Positions 1 through 8,692 of a stretch of 63,286 nucleotides of DNA are shown piece after piece (the first letter of the stretch is position 1; each line of letters opens with the position of its first letter). The DNA comes from Kamptonema formosum PCC 10802 (lineage in GTDB: Bacteria; Cyanobacteriota; Cyanobacteriia; Cyanobacteriales; Oscillatoriaceae). The notes under the pieces are model-generated. The model searched no databases and had not been told where the DNA came from. It saw only the letters and a program-made list of their open reading frames with translations. The stretch covers positions 4,086,611 to 4,149,896 of the forward strand of contig NZ_KB235948.1 of assembly GCF_000332335.1 (NCBI RefSeq), written 5' to 3'. The position numbers and the translations under genes were made by a program.

Positions 1-257
1 CCCCACCGGCTTTTTAGGGATTTAGGTTATAGAACCCCTCTATTATTGAAGTGTAACACAGCCCTCAAACGGCGCAAATTCGTTGCTACTTGCAATCGCT
101 TCTCAATTATTTTTTAACCCAAGCTTAACCTTTATTTGTTCTTTGTATCAATACGCCGAGCCAGCATTACTTTTTCTTATACCTAGGGCCTCAGTGTCAG
201 TAGGGGTGCCAGGTGCCGGAAAGCTGTACACTATTAAGATGCCTTATTATGCCAGTT

Positions 258-286
258 AAAGCCCCTTATCGCACTTGGGCTTTTTT
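258..286 (+). terminator. Rho-independent-type terminator, repeat unit 1
   Basis: A stem AAAGCCC/GGGCTTT with a 12-base loop runs into six or more T residues. The same structure recurs at 674-702, 1090-1118 and 1505-1533 in the other units. Confidence 0.7.
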
Positions 287-673
287 GTCAAGCACCTCTC
301 ACCCCCACCCGCCAAAAACTCGTCACTCGTCCTAACTTTCCGCTGCCTGAGGAACCCGCACCCCTTGTGACAGTTAGCACGACAGAATCGGGGTTTCAAC
401 CGGCACTCCCCAGCCCCCCACCGGCTTTTTAGGGATTTAGGTTATAGAACCCCTCTATTATTGAAGTGTAACACAGCCCTCAAACGGCGCAAATTCGTTG
501 CTACTTGCAATCGCTTCTCAATTATTTTTTTAACCCAAGCTTAACCTTTATTTGTTCTTTGTATCAATACGCCGAGCCAGCATTACTTTTTCTTATACCT
601 AGGGCCTCAGTGTCAGTAGGGGTGCCAGGTGCCGGAAAGCTGTACACTATTAAGATGCCTTATTATGCCAGTT

Positions 674-702
674 AAAGCCCCTTATCGCACTTGGGCTTTT
701 TT
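674..702 (+). terminator. Terminator, repeat unit 2
   Basis: Same AAAGCCC/GGGCTTT stem and T-run as in unit 1, 416 bases downstream. Confidence 0.7.
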
Positions 703-1089
703 GTCAAGCACCTCTCACCCCCACCCGCCAAAAACTCGTCACTCGTCCTAACTTTCCGCTGCCTGAGGAACCCGCACCCCTTGTGACAGTTAGCACGACA
801 GAATCGGGGTTTCAACCGGCACTCCCCAGCCCCCCACCGGCTTTTTAGGGATTTAGGTTATAGAACCCCTCTATTATTGAAGTGTAACACAGCCCTCAAA
901 CGGCGCAAATTCGTTGCTACTTGCAACCGCTTCTCAATTATTTTTTTAACCCAAGCTTAACCTTTATTTGTTCTTTGTATCAATACGCCGAGCCAGCATT
1001 ACTTTTTCTTATACCTAGGGCCTCAGTGTCAGTAGGGGTGCCAGGTGCCGGAAAGCTGTACACTATTAAGATGCCTTATTATGCCAGTT

Positions 1090-1118
1090 AAAGCCCCTTA
1101 TCGCACTTGGGCTTTTTT
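1090..1118 (+). terminator. Terminator, repeat unit 3
   Basis: Same stem and T-run, 416 bases after the unit 2 copy. Confidence 0.7.
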
Positions 1119-1504
1119 GTCAAGCACCTCTCACCCCCACCCGCCAAAAACTCGTCACTCGTCCTAACTTTCCGCTGCCTGAGGAACCCGCACCGCTTGT
1201 GACAGTTAGCACGGCAGAATCGGGGTTTCAACCGGCACTCCCCAGCCCCCCACCGGCTTTTTAGGGATTTAGGTTATAGAACCCCTCTATTATTGAAGTG
1301 TAACACAGCCCTCAAACGGCGCAAATTCGTTGCTACTTGCAATCGCTTCTCAATTATTTTTTAACCCAAGCTTAACCTTTATTTGTTCTTTGTATCAATA
1401 CGCCGAGCCAGCATTACTTTTTCTTATACCTAGGGCCTCAGTGTCAGTAGGGGTGCCAGGTGCCGGAAAGCTGTACACTATTAAGATGCCTTATTATGCC
1501 AGTT

Positions 1505-1533
1505 AAAGCCCCTTATCGCACTTGGGCTTTTTT
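1505..1533 (+). terminator. Terminator, repeat unit 4
   Basis: Same stem and T-run, 415 bases after the unit 3 copy. Confidence 0.7.
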
Positions 1534-1662
1534 GTCAAGCACCTCTCACCCCCACCCGCCAAAAACTCGTCACTCGTCCTAACTTTCCGCTGCCTGAGGA
1601 ACCCGCACCCCTTGTGACAGTTAGCACGACAGAATCGGGGTTTCAACCGGCACTCCCCAGCC

Positions 1663-2012
1663 CCCCATTTATTGAAAGTTTGCATAAAAGCCCCCGCTAA
1701 TGATTAGGCAAACTTATACACCGGCACCCCGCCATCGGGAAATTTGGATCGCGATTAACCGGAAAACGTGTAACTTTGCCAAGCGTAGCTATTGCTCTGT
1801 AAGAGTTGCATAACATAAAGTTTTATTAATTCCGGATGATTGATTTGTGTATGCTTCCAAAGCGGGGGAGTGGCCGATCTGAGCCAGAGCCGGCCCGCCG
1901 GGGGGTTTGTAAACTAATTAAACAGAAAATGTCTAATTTTAGGGAGTGAAACTATTGTAAAATAGAGGAGAGTGAAGGGAGCTGTCTTCTGTTTAAAAGG
2001 GTTAAGATTTGA
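1663..2012. other. Non-coding leader between repeat array and ABC gene
   Basis: About 350 bases with no convincing ORF. It is presumably the upstream region of the ABC ATPase gene. No strong promoter was identified by eye. Confidence 0.5.
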
Positions 2013-2789
2013 GTGTCAAACTTGACAATTGGACAAAATCCGCTGCTGCGGCTGGCGCGAGTGAGCCTGAGCGTGCCGGTGAGGGGCAGCTTCTCCGGCG
2101 GGACGCCGGTATTGCGCGACATTTCTTTTGAGGTATTTGAGGGCGAGCGCGCCGCAATTGTTGGCCCGTCGGGTGCCGGCAAAACCTCTCTGTTGCGGCT
2201 GCTCAACCGGCTGAGCGAACCGACAGGGGGAGCAATTTATCTGGAAAATCGAGATTTCCGGCAAATCCCTATTATAGAGCTGCGCCGGCAGATCGTGCTG
2301 GTGATGCAAGAGTCAAAGCTGTTGGGGATGCCGGTGCGAGAAGCCCTCGCCTACCCCTTGAAGCTGCGGGGGGTGAAAACAGCAGAAATTGAGCGGCGGG
2401 TGGCAATGTGGGTGGAGCGGTTGCGAATACCCAGCGACTGGCTGTGGCGAACAGAGGTGCAGCTGAGTGCCGGTCAGCGGCAGCTAGTAGCGCTGGCGCG
2501 GGCGCTGGTGCTGGAGCCGAAAGTTCTGTTACTGGATGAGCCAACTTCCGCCCTGGATGCCGGTCGAGCTTCCGAGCTGGTGCGAGTGCTGGCGCAACTG
2601 GATGAAGGTAAGGCGACAGTTCTGATGGCGAACCACCAACTAGATGTGGCGCAGCAATTTTGCACGCGGGTGCTGCATTTGCAAGCTGGGGAACTTGTTG
2701 GGAATCTGCCGGTTCAAGACATGGATTGGGCGAAATTGGGGGAAAGCTTGATTGAGGCAGAAGCCAGAGAAGTCAGCGAGTGGAGTTAA
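2013..2789 (+). CDS. ABC transporter ATP-binding protein
   Basis: A 258-residue single nucleotide-binding domain that would power a transporter at the cytoplasmic membrane. Visible motifs are Walker A GPSGAGKT (51-58), Q-loop Gln near 99, signature LSAGQ (151-155) and Walker B with DEPTSALD (about 171-182). The start is GTG; the preceding Shine-Dalgarno is weak. No permease or binding protein lies next to it, so the substrate is unknown. The short length and lone-domain form resemble the FetA/YbbL-like or phosphate-type ATPases, but this is only a guess. Confidence 0.9.
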   Translation: MSNLTIGQNPLLRLARVSLSVPVRGSFSGGTPVLRDISFEVFEGERAAIVGPSGAGKTSLLRLLNRLSEPTGGAIYLENRDFRQIPIIELRRQIVLVMQESKLLGMPVREALAYPLKLRGVKTAEIERRVAMWVERLRIPSDWLWRTEVQLSAGQRQLVALARALVLEPKVLLLDEPTSALDAGRASELVRVLAQLDEGKATVLMANHQLDVAQQFCTRVLHLQAGELVGNLPVQDMDWAKLGESLIEAEAREVSEWS

Positions 2790-2907
2790 TTCCTAGTTAA
2801 AAAGGGTGGGGATTTCGGGAGGCGGAGCTTCTGGAGGGGCGTTTCCAGGCGGAGCCGGGGAACGAGTACCTGAGAGTAGGCTAAATTTAAAATTCATATT
2901 TTCCGGA

Positions 2908-3681
2908 TTACATTTCGGCAGCAGCTACTGGGGAAAAAGAGCGCACCGGCTCCCTGTGGGAATTTGCCGGCCCTGCCGGTGTGGCAAGATTGGACTTGAG
3001 AATTTCCAGGTTGAGCCGGTAGCCCACATTGCGAACCGTTTGAATCAGGCTGGGCTCGTGGGGGTCCGTTTCAATTTTCTTGCGCAAGGAGAGGACGTGA
3101 GTGTCAATCGTGCGGGGATTGTCAATAGCGTCAGGCCAAGCGCGGCGCAGCAATTCCGCGCGGGAGAGGGGCGTCCCGCCGGCTTGCGCCAGGACATAGA
3201 GCAAACTGAACTCTTGCGGAGTCAGCTCAATCAGTTGCCCCTGAAAGCGGACGCGCCGCTGCACGAGGTCAATTTTCAAGTGGCCATAATCCAAGCTGAC
3301 AGGGTGTGGGACAGTTCTCTGGCGTCGAATCAGGGCTTCGACTCTGGCGAGAAACTCTTGCATGCCAAACGGCTTTCTCAGGTAATCGTCCGCCCCAGCT
3401 CTCAAGGCTTCCACCACATCGGTTTCTGCAGTGCGGGCGGAAAGCATCAAAATCATGGACATTTGCTGCCGGTGAAGCCACCGGCAAAACTCCAGCCCGT
3501 CACCGTCGGGCAGTTCTGCTTCCAGGATCACCAGCGAGGGCTGGCGATTGTAGAAAACATCCCTGGCGTGGCGCAAGTCGGGGGACTGGTGGACGGTGTA
3601 GCCGACTTGCTGCAAGTGCCATCCTAATAGCGAGCGCAAGTGAGGGTTGCCCTCGACGATTTGAATACAAGCTGATCCCAC
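2908..3681 (-). CDS. OmpR/PhoB-type response regulator with atypical receiver
   Basis: A 257-residue protein with an N-terminal receiver domain (about 5-120) and a C-terminal winged-helix DNA-binding domain (about 128-225; LTPQEFSLL, RTIDTHVLSLRKKI, VRNVGYRL). At the phospho-acceptor position, before the LPDGDG turn, there is Glu54 instead of Asp. The acidic pocket reads IVEGN rather than a V-D-D form. Ser81 and the Lys103-Pro pair are kept. It may therefore act without phosphorylation or as a built-in phosphomimic; that is inference. The start is GTG behind an AAGGTG-type site. No histidine kinase is adjacent. A tail of about 30 residues follows the winged helix. Confidence 0.9.
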   Translation of the reverse strand: MGSACIQIVEGNPHLRSLLGWHLQQVGYTVHQSPDLRHARDVFYNRQPSLVILEAELPDGDGLEFCRWLHRQQMSMILMLSARTAETDVVEALRAGADDYLRKPFGMQEFLARVEALIRRQRTVPHPVSLDYGHLKIDLVQRRVRFQGQLIELTPQEFSLLYVLAQAGGTPLSRAELLRRAWPDAIDNPRTIDTHVLSLRKKIETDPHEPSLIQTVRNVGYRLNLEILKSNLATPAGPANSHREPVRSFSPVAAAEM

Positions 3682-4508
3682 AGAAGTTCACCTTCGCGTC
3701 GGTGGTCGTAAGCGTAACAGAGCATTTGTCAGGATTCTGTAACTTGGACTACTGCTTGTTTAAAACAACAGAGAAGTTAGGCCGAGAATCGGTAAAGATT
3801 CGGTCAAATCTAAGGGCCCGCTGGCTAAAGATGGCAAGACTCGGCTGACATGCCGTTACAATAATTTATATAAGTCATGCTCCAGTTTGAGCAACTTCAT
3901 GCATAAACAGTCCATTTCCAGCAATATCCCGCGCGACGCCAGCCGGTGCGCTCACAGGCAGGGCTAAAGGCCAACTACAAACTTTTGGGCTAAAGCCCAA
4001 CTACAAACTTCTGGGCTAAAGCCCAACTACAAACGGCCCGCAGGCCGCCCCGAGCGCTGTCTGGGGGAGTGCCCGGAACAGAGCTGCCCAAACTGAGAGC
4101 GCTGAAAAAAGGCCACGCGCGCCCAAACTGGCCTCCCCTACCTGAGGAAAGTCCCTCCCCGCTTGCTACTGGAGCAATTTGGCATTTCGGCAGACGCTGT
4201 TGTGAATCCTTTGTTAGACTACAAATCCAATACCCCTATGAGCTACTCGCTCGCCCAAAATGACCGAAGTGCCACTGTGCCGGTCGGCTCTCCCAAGTCA
4301 GCCGAGACGCCAGACAGCCTGAGCCGGACACGCTGAAGCCGCCGGTTTGACCGAAGGAATCAGCCACAACCGGATTGCTTCAACCGCCCGCCGAACTATC
4401 TAGCAGCGGGGAGCGTCGATGAAGCCAAAGCCGCACCAACGCCCCAGCTGACCGGGCCCAAATAAACTCGTTTTGCTTGACTCCAGTTATTTATTCAGAG
4501 GTCAGACC
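3682..4508. other. Non-coding gap with a short palindromic repeat block
   Basis: About 830 bases without a credible gene; the ORFs here have odd composition and no recognisable domain. At 3961-4034 it holds three copies of the 26-bp GGGCTAAAGCCC repeat that is also found nine times near 24.8 kb. Confidence 0.5.
3961..4034. repeat. Three copies of the 26-bp GGGCTAAAGCCC repeat
   Basis: Each unit has the self-complementary core GGGCTAAAGCCC (the first is degenerate, with AGGCC) followed by AACTACAAAC. It is the same unit as the array at 24804-25037. Confidence 0.85.
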
Positions 4509-4757
4509 ATGCTTCAAGACACTCAAACGATCCGTCACTATCAAAAGCTTACCGACGCTCTGGTCGAACTGTGGAACAGAGGCTATCGTTTCGATGACCT
4601 GAGAATGTATTTGGATGGCTATTTAGCCGCCCTCCGGCACTCCAATGCCCTCACGCCCTATCTCATCCACCGGCTCGAAGAAGACGCAACCCGCTACCTC
4701 TATGATACCTCTAACTTTGAAATGCCGGTGCCTCAGCCGGAATCAGATTACTATTAG
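4509..4757 (+). CDS. DUF6761-like small cyanobacterial protein
   Basis: An 82-residue protein with sequence typical of a small conserved cyanobacterial family (DUF6761, recognised from memory). It is rich in charged helices: HYQKLTDALVELWNRG, then MYLDGYLAALRHS and LIHRLEEDATRYLYD. ATG at 4509 is chosen over an in-frame TTG at 4473 because a GAGG site lies seven bases before it. No signal peptide or membrane segment is seen. The function is not known. It stands alone, with long non-coding DNA on both sides. Confidence 0.8.
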   Translation: MLQDTQTIRHYQKLTDALVELWNRGYRFDDLRMYLDGYLAALRHSNALTPYLIHRLEEDATRYLYDTSNFEMPVPQPESDYY

Positions 4758-4966
4758 TAATTTTTTAGTGTCAGGGGAAGCATCAGCGATGTCGCCATAG
4801 CGCGATTCCTGAAAGTGTGGGGGCGACTGAAGTCACCTCCGCACCAGCGCAGCCGCCCTTAGCGACTTCCTGCATTGAAGCTGCCAAGGCAAGAGTTTCA
4901 AAAGTCCGCGCCGGCGGAGGCAAGGTATTTTGGATATTATAGCAATAAACAGTAAGTTTAGGACAT

Positions 4967-5069
4967 GGGCGATGGGGCAGTGGGCGATGGGACAGTGGGC
5001 GATGGGGCAGTGGGCGATGGGGCAGTGGGCGATGGGGCGATGGGGCAGTGGGCGATGGGGCAGTGGGCA
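4967..5069. repeat. Short tandem repeat, unit about 14 bp
   Basis: Repeated GGGCGATGGGGCAGT-like units, about seven copies with small variations. Similar low-complexity blocks occur near 14.5, 21.4 and 28.6 kb. Confidence 0.85.
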
Positions 5070-5148
5070 TTGCTGTGAGTCTTCCCCATGCGCCATGCCA
5101 TTAATGTCCTATCTATTTCAACTTTTTTATACCAGCGAACAAAAACTG

Positions 5149-5196
5149 AAAATCCCCTTGCGAGTGGGTGCGACCGGCTTCTTGAGGGGATTTTTT
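5149..5196 (+). terminator. Terminator-like hairpin without an obvious gene
   Basis: A perfect 10-bp stem (AAAATCCCCT at 5149-5158, AGGGGATTTT at 5185-5194) with a 26-base loop and a T-run. The nearest upstream gene on this strand ends about 390 bases earlier, so it may end an unannotated transcript. Confidence 0.55.
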
Positions 5197-5220
5197 ATTG
5201 CGTTTTCCATATTGGGATTG

Positions 5221-5253
5221 AGAAACCCGGTTTCTTGAAGAAACCGGATTTCT
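5221..5253. repeat. Dispersed palindrome AGAAACCCGGTTTCT
   Basis: Two near-complementary 15-base arms around TGA. It belongs to the family also seen near 9.3, 13.0, 15.8, 37.3 and 45.6 kb. Confidence 0.8.
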
Positions 5254-5289
5254 GGGGCGTGAGAAACGCTCTATACGGAGAATAAAGCG

Positions 5290-5613
5290 TTAGGAAGCGA
5301 GAGCGACTGTTACCATTTCCTGCAATTCGCCCTTTTTATACAGCTCAACCATGATATCTGAGCCGCCGATAAATTCGCCATTAATGTAAACTTGGGGAAT
5401 GGTTGGCCAGTTAGCGTATTCTTTAATGCCCTCACGGATCTCCCAATCCTCAAGAACATTAACTGCCTCGTAGGAGACTCCCAGTATGTTGAGAATTTGC
5501 ACGACGTTGTTGGAGAAACCGCACTGGGGCATCAGCTTTGTGCCCTTCATAAAGACCAAAATCTTGTTCTGCTTCACGAGATTGTCAATTCGCTCTTTCA
5601 GTTCAGGAGTCAT
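5290..5613 (-). CDS. grxD: Monothiol glutaredoxin, Grx4 family
   Basis: A 107-residue glutaredoxin with the CGFS active site (Cys31), a preceding FMKGT (Lys24 region) and the [18 protein letters not shown] glutathione/cluster-binding segment. CGFS glutaredoxins bind [2Fe-2S] clusters with glutathione and act in Fe-S transfer and iron sensing. The gene lies 91 bases downstream of bolA on the same strand. BolA is the known partner of CGFS glutaredoxins, so the pair probably forms a heterocomplex. Confidence 0.95.
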   Translation of the reverse strand: MTPELKERIDNLVKQNKILVFMKGTKLMPQCGFSNNVVQILNILGVSYEAVNVLEDWEIREGIKEYANWPTIPQVYINGEFIGGSDIMVELYKKGELQEMVTVALAS

Positions 5614-5704
5614 GGCTGTGCTTGGAATTGCTTTGCGATTGTGTGAATTTAGGGTGCGGATTGGCTAGAAACCGCGACTGTTCATTAGTTTAACGCTCTG
5701 GAAG

Positions 5705-5959
5705 CTAAACCGGCCCGCCGGTAGCCGCCCAGGATTCGGGCGTGTACGTCTTGAGGGCGAGAGCGTGGAGGACGTTGGTGTCGATGGCCTGGCGCACGGC
5801 ACCGTAAACAAGCTGGTGCTGCTGCACGAGGCGTTTGCCTTGAAACTGCGATGAGACGACAGTGACTTCATAGTGTTCGCCGTCGCTGCTTTGAGCGTAC
5901 ACCAAGGCGTCGGGCAGTTCCGCCTTAATCATCGCCTCAACCTGATCTGGACTAACCAT
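5705..5959 (-). CDS. bolA: BolA family protein
   Basis: An 84-residue BolA-fold protein (MVSPDQVEAMIKAELPDA, then HYEVTVVSSQFQGKRLVQQHQLVYGAV). The ATG at 5959 is chosen because family members begin about here and an AGGA site precedes it. The frame stays open to 6076, but that extension has no BolA similarity. The protein likely binds the downstream CGFS glutaredoxin to form a cluster-bridged complex in iron or redox homeostasis. The bolA-grxD order suggests co-transcription. Confidence 0.93.
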   Translation of the reverse strand: MVSPDQVEAMIKAELPDALVYAQSSDGEHYEVTVVSSQFQGKRLVQQHQLVYGAVRQAIDTNVLHALALKTYTPESWAATGGPV

Positions 5960-6540
5960 TCGTATTCCTGCAGTGTGGATTCTCAGTCTAATGTAACTTT
6001 CGCGGGGGGTGACACCGGCAGCTGAGAGCGGAGAGCCGGCGGCAAGCTGGGCTTGCGGCACCCCCCTCCGGAGCATTCTGCCAAACAGTCCGGTTTCGGT
6101 TGCAGATGTCAGCCCGCGCGCAGTTGCCGGCAGTTTTTCTGACAGTAAAATATTATATCGCCACCGGCAGCCAACTCAAGCAACTGTCACCGGCTCGCCC
6201 CCGGGCGGTTTAGCGGGGATAGTGCCGGTTGGCCCCTCCCCCATCCCGTCACCGATACCGCACCTCGGGGGGGGGAGCGGGTTTATCAATGTTATCTATA
6301 GAGTTTCTCAATAATTTCTCAGCCCTCTAGGTGTGGCCAGAAACTCACGCTCTCAAAGAAATCGGGTTTCTCAACGCTAACAATTCACATAGAAACCCTC
6401 TATATGTGACAGGTATTTTGGGCGAGCCCGCTTTAGGGTGGGGGCGGGTTTATCAATATTCTCTATTTCTAGCAAGGCTTTCGGGCGAACCCGCCCCTAC
6501 CGGATATTTTTTCACAAATTGGACTCCCTGATTGAATCGC
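5960..6540. other. Non-coding gap before the IS element
   Basis: About 580 bases with degenerate repeats, including two copies of a GCGGGTTTATCAAT motif and a partial AGAAACC palindrome. The ORFs in this stretch are not credible. Confidence 0.5.
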
Positions 6541-6549
6541 CGGCAACAG
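6541..6549. repeat. Target-site duplication, left copy
   Basis: CGGCAACAG is found immediately outside the left inverted repeat and again at 7715-7723. Confidence 0.9.
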
Positions 6550-7714
6550 CACAAGTGTTGAATCTTAACAATTCGACATAAAAAAAGCGCCCAAAACGTG
6601 CTATGATTTGGGCTACGGTCAAATCAATCCTGTTAATAACCTGTGCTCAACTCATTCTCTAAGATTGTCCAAAATCGTTTGGCTTCTTTGCCTAAAAATG
6701 ATTATCCTGTCCTTAACACCCGCTTGTTTATATCCATATGGTTGAGCTATGCAATGGATAAAAGCTTGACCAGTATGAGAGATATATTCAAGCGACTAAA
6801 TGGAACTGGCTATGAGCTAGATATTTCAACTTTCTCCAAAGCTAATGCGTCCAGAAGTCAAGAGCCATTTCTGAGACTTTATCAACAACTTAATGAGGAA
6901 ATTTGCCGTCAAAAAAGCCTTCAAAAATATGAGCTGTGTCCTATTGATTCAACTGTCATTACTCTAACGAGTAAATTGCTATGGCTGCAAGAATACTACC
7001 AAGTCAAGCTTGTTAGCTCCTTAAATTTAACCACAGGAGTTCCAGAAGAAAACTTAATAAATTTTGGATACGACTCTGACTACAGATATGGAAAAGAGAT
7101 GTTAGCTAGTTTGCCCCCAAACGGTGTAGGGGTAATGGATCGGGGCTTTTCTAGTTTAAAATTTTTACGGCTCGCCCAGCAGTCAAACAAGTATTTTGTC
7201 TTGCGCATACCTAACAACTACAAACTTCAATTTTCTGAAAATAAGGGGCAGTTTCTAGTTGGGACAGGCAAGGACTCAGGAATATATAGAGTTGTTAACT
7301 TTTGCGATCTTGAAAAGCGTGCTGAGTATAGATTGGCCACCAATTTGGAGCGGGCCGAAGTCTCTGATGAAGAGCTTATGGAAATCTACAAATATAGGTG
7401 GCACATAGAGTTGCTATGGAAGTTTCTTAAAATGCACCTTAAGTTGGATAAGCTGATTACTAAAAATGTAAATGGTATAGCTATACAAATTTATGTTTCG
7501 CTGATAGCTTACCTGATATTAAAGATAGTAGATATTCCTAAAGAATGGGGGACTACGCTACTAGATAAACTCCGCTATCTTCAATGTTGTATGTGTCAAG
7601 AAATCAGCTATGTCCACTGGATAGAACGACTTCTCTCTGGCTAAGCATTTTTACTCAGGGCAGGATAAATGTAAGCTAAAATGTAAAGTTTTGTGACAGA
7701 ATTCAACACTTGTG
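6550..7714 (+). mobile_element. Complete IS4-type insertion sequence, 1165 bp
   Basis: Terminal inverted repeats share a perfect 14 bases, CACAAGTGTTGAAT, at 6550-6563 and, inverted, at 7701-7714. A 9-bp direct duplication flanks the element. It is AT-rich compared with its surroundings and carries one intact transposase. Perfect ends and target duplication suggest a recent and possibly active insertion. Confidence 0.93.
6643..7644 (+). CDS. IS4 family transposase
   Basis: A 333-residue DDE transposase that cuts and joins the element ends. The catalytic residues are visible: Asp102 in CPIDSTVI, Asp166 in GVMDRGFS and Glu256 in the IS4 signature Y249-(2)-R252-(3)-E256-(6)-K263. The start is GTG. 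The frame is intact and fills the element between its inverted repeats, so it is probably functional. Codon use is more AT-rich than in the neighbouring host genes. Confidence 0.95.
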   Translation: MLNSFSKIVQNRLASLPKNDYPVLNTRLFISIWLSYAMDKSLTSMRDIFKRLNGTGYELDISTFSKANASRSQEPFLRLYQQLNEEICRQKSLQKYELCPIDSTVITLTSKLLWLQEYYQVKLVSSLNLTTGVPEENLINFGYDSDYRYGKEMLASLPPNGVGVMDRGFSSLKFLRLAQQSNKYFVLRIPNNYKLQFSENKGQFLVGTGKDSGIYRVVNFCDLEKRAEYRLATNLERAEVSDEELMEIYKYRWHIELLWKFLKMHLKLDKLITKNVNGIAIQIYVSLIAYLILKIVDIPKEWGTTLLDKLRYLQCCMCQEISYVHWIERLLSG

Positions 7715-7723
7715 CGGCAACAG
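7715..7723. repeat. Target-site duplication, right copy
   Basis: CGGCAACAG repeats the sequence at 6541-6549. Confidence 0.9.
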
Positions 7724-7853
7724 GATATGCCACGGCTGGCGTTTAGCGCTGAGGGGCGTCAATTCTAACCGGCGAGTATCTGGAATACGAATACAGCGCC
7801 GGGGTAGAACAAAATTCTAGGTTAGATTGCTGAGTCTTGCGGTTGCCGGACGC

Positions 7854-8192
7854 TTATTCGCTGACAAGCAGTGTGACTTCCACTTTTTTAAGTTCGTACA
7901 GAGCCTGCTTACAAATTGCCAGGGGTGCTGTGGTGGAATAGCCCCACACCTGTCTCTCAAACCCGACTCCAAAAGGGTTTCCGGGTAAGGCTTCCTTCTC
8001 GGATCGGAACATAGCGAAGTAAGGATAATCTGTGTTTTCCATCGCCCATACAACCAGCTCAAAAGCCGCTCTAATATCTTTTGAGTAGGGGCGTTCAGGT
8101 AACTCGAATCTTTCCGCAATTAGAAGGTCTAAATCCTTGAGCGATTCCAGCTGTACGTGTTCAAAACCGTAACGGTCAAACGAACCTTCCAT
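7854..8192 (-). CDS. Hypothetical protein, 112 residues
   Basis: A small soluble protein with no signal peptide, membrane segment or motif I recognise. The sequence looks like a real fold: regular alternation, an aromatic central stretch (YPYFAMFRSEK) and a helical N-terminus (LESLKDLDLLIAERF). The start is ATG, with no clear Shine-Dalgarno. It stands alone between the insertion sequence and non-coding DNA. The function is unknown. Confidence 0.6.
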   Translation of the reverse strand: MEGSFDRYGFEHVQLESLKDLDLLIAERFELPERPYSKDIRAAFELVVWAMENTDYPYFAMFRSEKEALPGNPFGVGFERQVWGYSTTAPLAICKQALYELKKVEVTLLVSE

Positions 8193-8692
8193 AAGAGTGC
8201 AATTCCCTTGCGCATTTGGATTGTTTCGGGATTTCTAGAGAGTCGGTCAAGGAATCCTAGAAACCGGGGTTATTTTGGCACAGACAATCACAGTTTTCCA
8301 GGGATACAAGCCATATTTCCCAGCCACGATTTTTAAGAAACGACCGGCGCTCTAGGAATATAATACTAGAGCCAAACCCAGCCCGTCAATTGTTGAGATT
8401 TATAACAGGAGAGGGGAGAGGCGTCAGAGAGAGTGTCCTTGCCGGGAGCCGGCGCTGTGGGTTTGGCCATTTGCGGTGAGCGCCAGGGTATGAGTGGGGT
8501 GGGTTGCCCCTGCGGCTCTGCGGGGGGAGCCGGCAGGGATTTGGCGCGCCAGCCGGCATCATCCGGCAAGCCGCCGCACAAATTGAGCGAGATCGAGGTA
8601 AAATGTGGGAGTGGCGCTGGTGCCGGTTGAGACAAGCCGCTGGGCGCAGGACGCCGGATATCTCCCATTCCTGGTTTTTTGGGCTGCAACCA
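8193..8692. other. Gap with no clear gene
   Basis: About 500 bases. The reading frame of the next gene is open through most of it (from 8504), but this part is GC-rich with repeat-like composition and is probably untranslated. Confidence 0.4.

Larger units (their letters stand above)
1..1662. repeat. Four tandem copies of a 415/416-bp non-coding unit
   Basis: Units run 1-415, 416-831, 832-1247 and 1248-1662 and are nearly identical. Differences seen are one T in a poly-T run, one C/T change and a few substitutions in unit 3. No unit carries a convincing ORF. Each has a terminator-like hairpin about 258 bases into the unit, and a TATACC box about 80 bases before it (178-183 in unit 1). The window starts exactly inside the array, so the true copy number may be higher, or a contig edge may lie here. 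The purpose is unknown; a repeated small RNA gene is one possibility. Confidence 0.9.
4758..5289. other. Non-coding gap with repeats and a terminator
   Basis: About 530 bases between DUF6761 and grxD. It holds a GGGCGATG-type tandem repeat, an orphan terminator and an AGAAACCCGGTTTCT palindrome. The reading frames through the tandem repeat (MGQWA repeats) are artefacts of its periodicity. Confidence 0.6.

Noticed and set aside
1503-1685. Minus-strand 60-residue ORF in the repeat array
   Set aside because: It lies mostly inside repeat unit 4, has no domain, and exists only because the unit happens to be open in this frame.
2806-3627. 273-residue plus-strand ORF
   Set aside because: It is antisense to the response regulator gene, whose domains are clear.
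4930-5238. Frames coding MGQWA or Pro/His repeats
   Set aside because: They follow the 14-bp tandem repeat and have no ribosome site or conserved sequence.
7724-7853. Gene fragment right of the insertion sequence (YLEYEY-like frame)
   Set aside because: Too short and with no matching fragment on the left side of the element, so disruption of a gene could not be supported.
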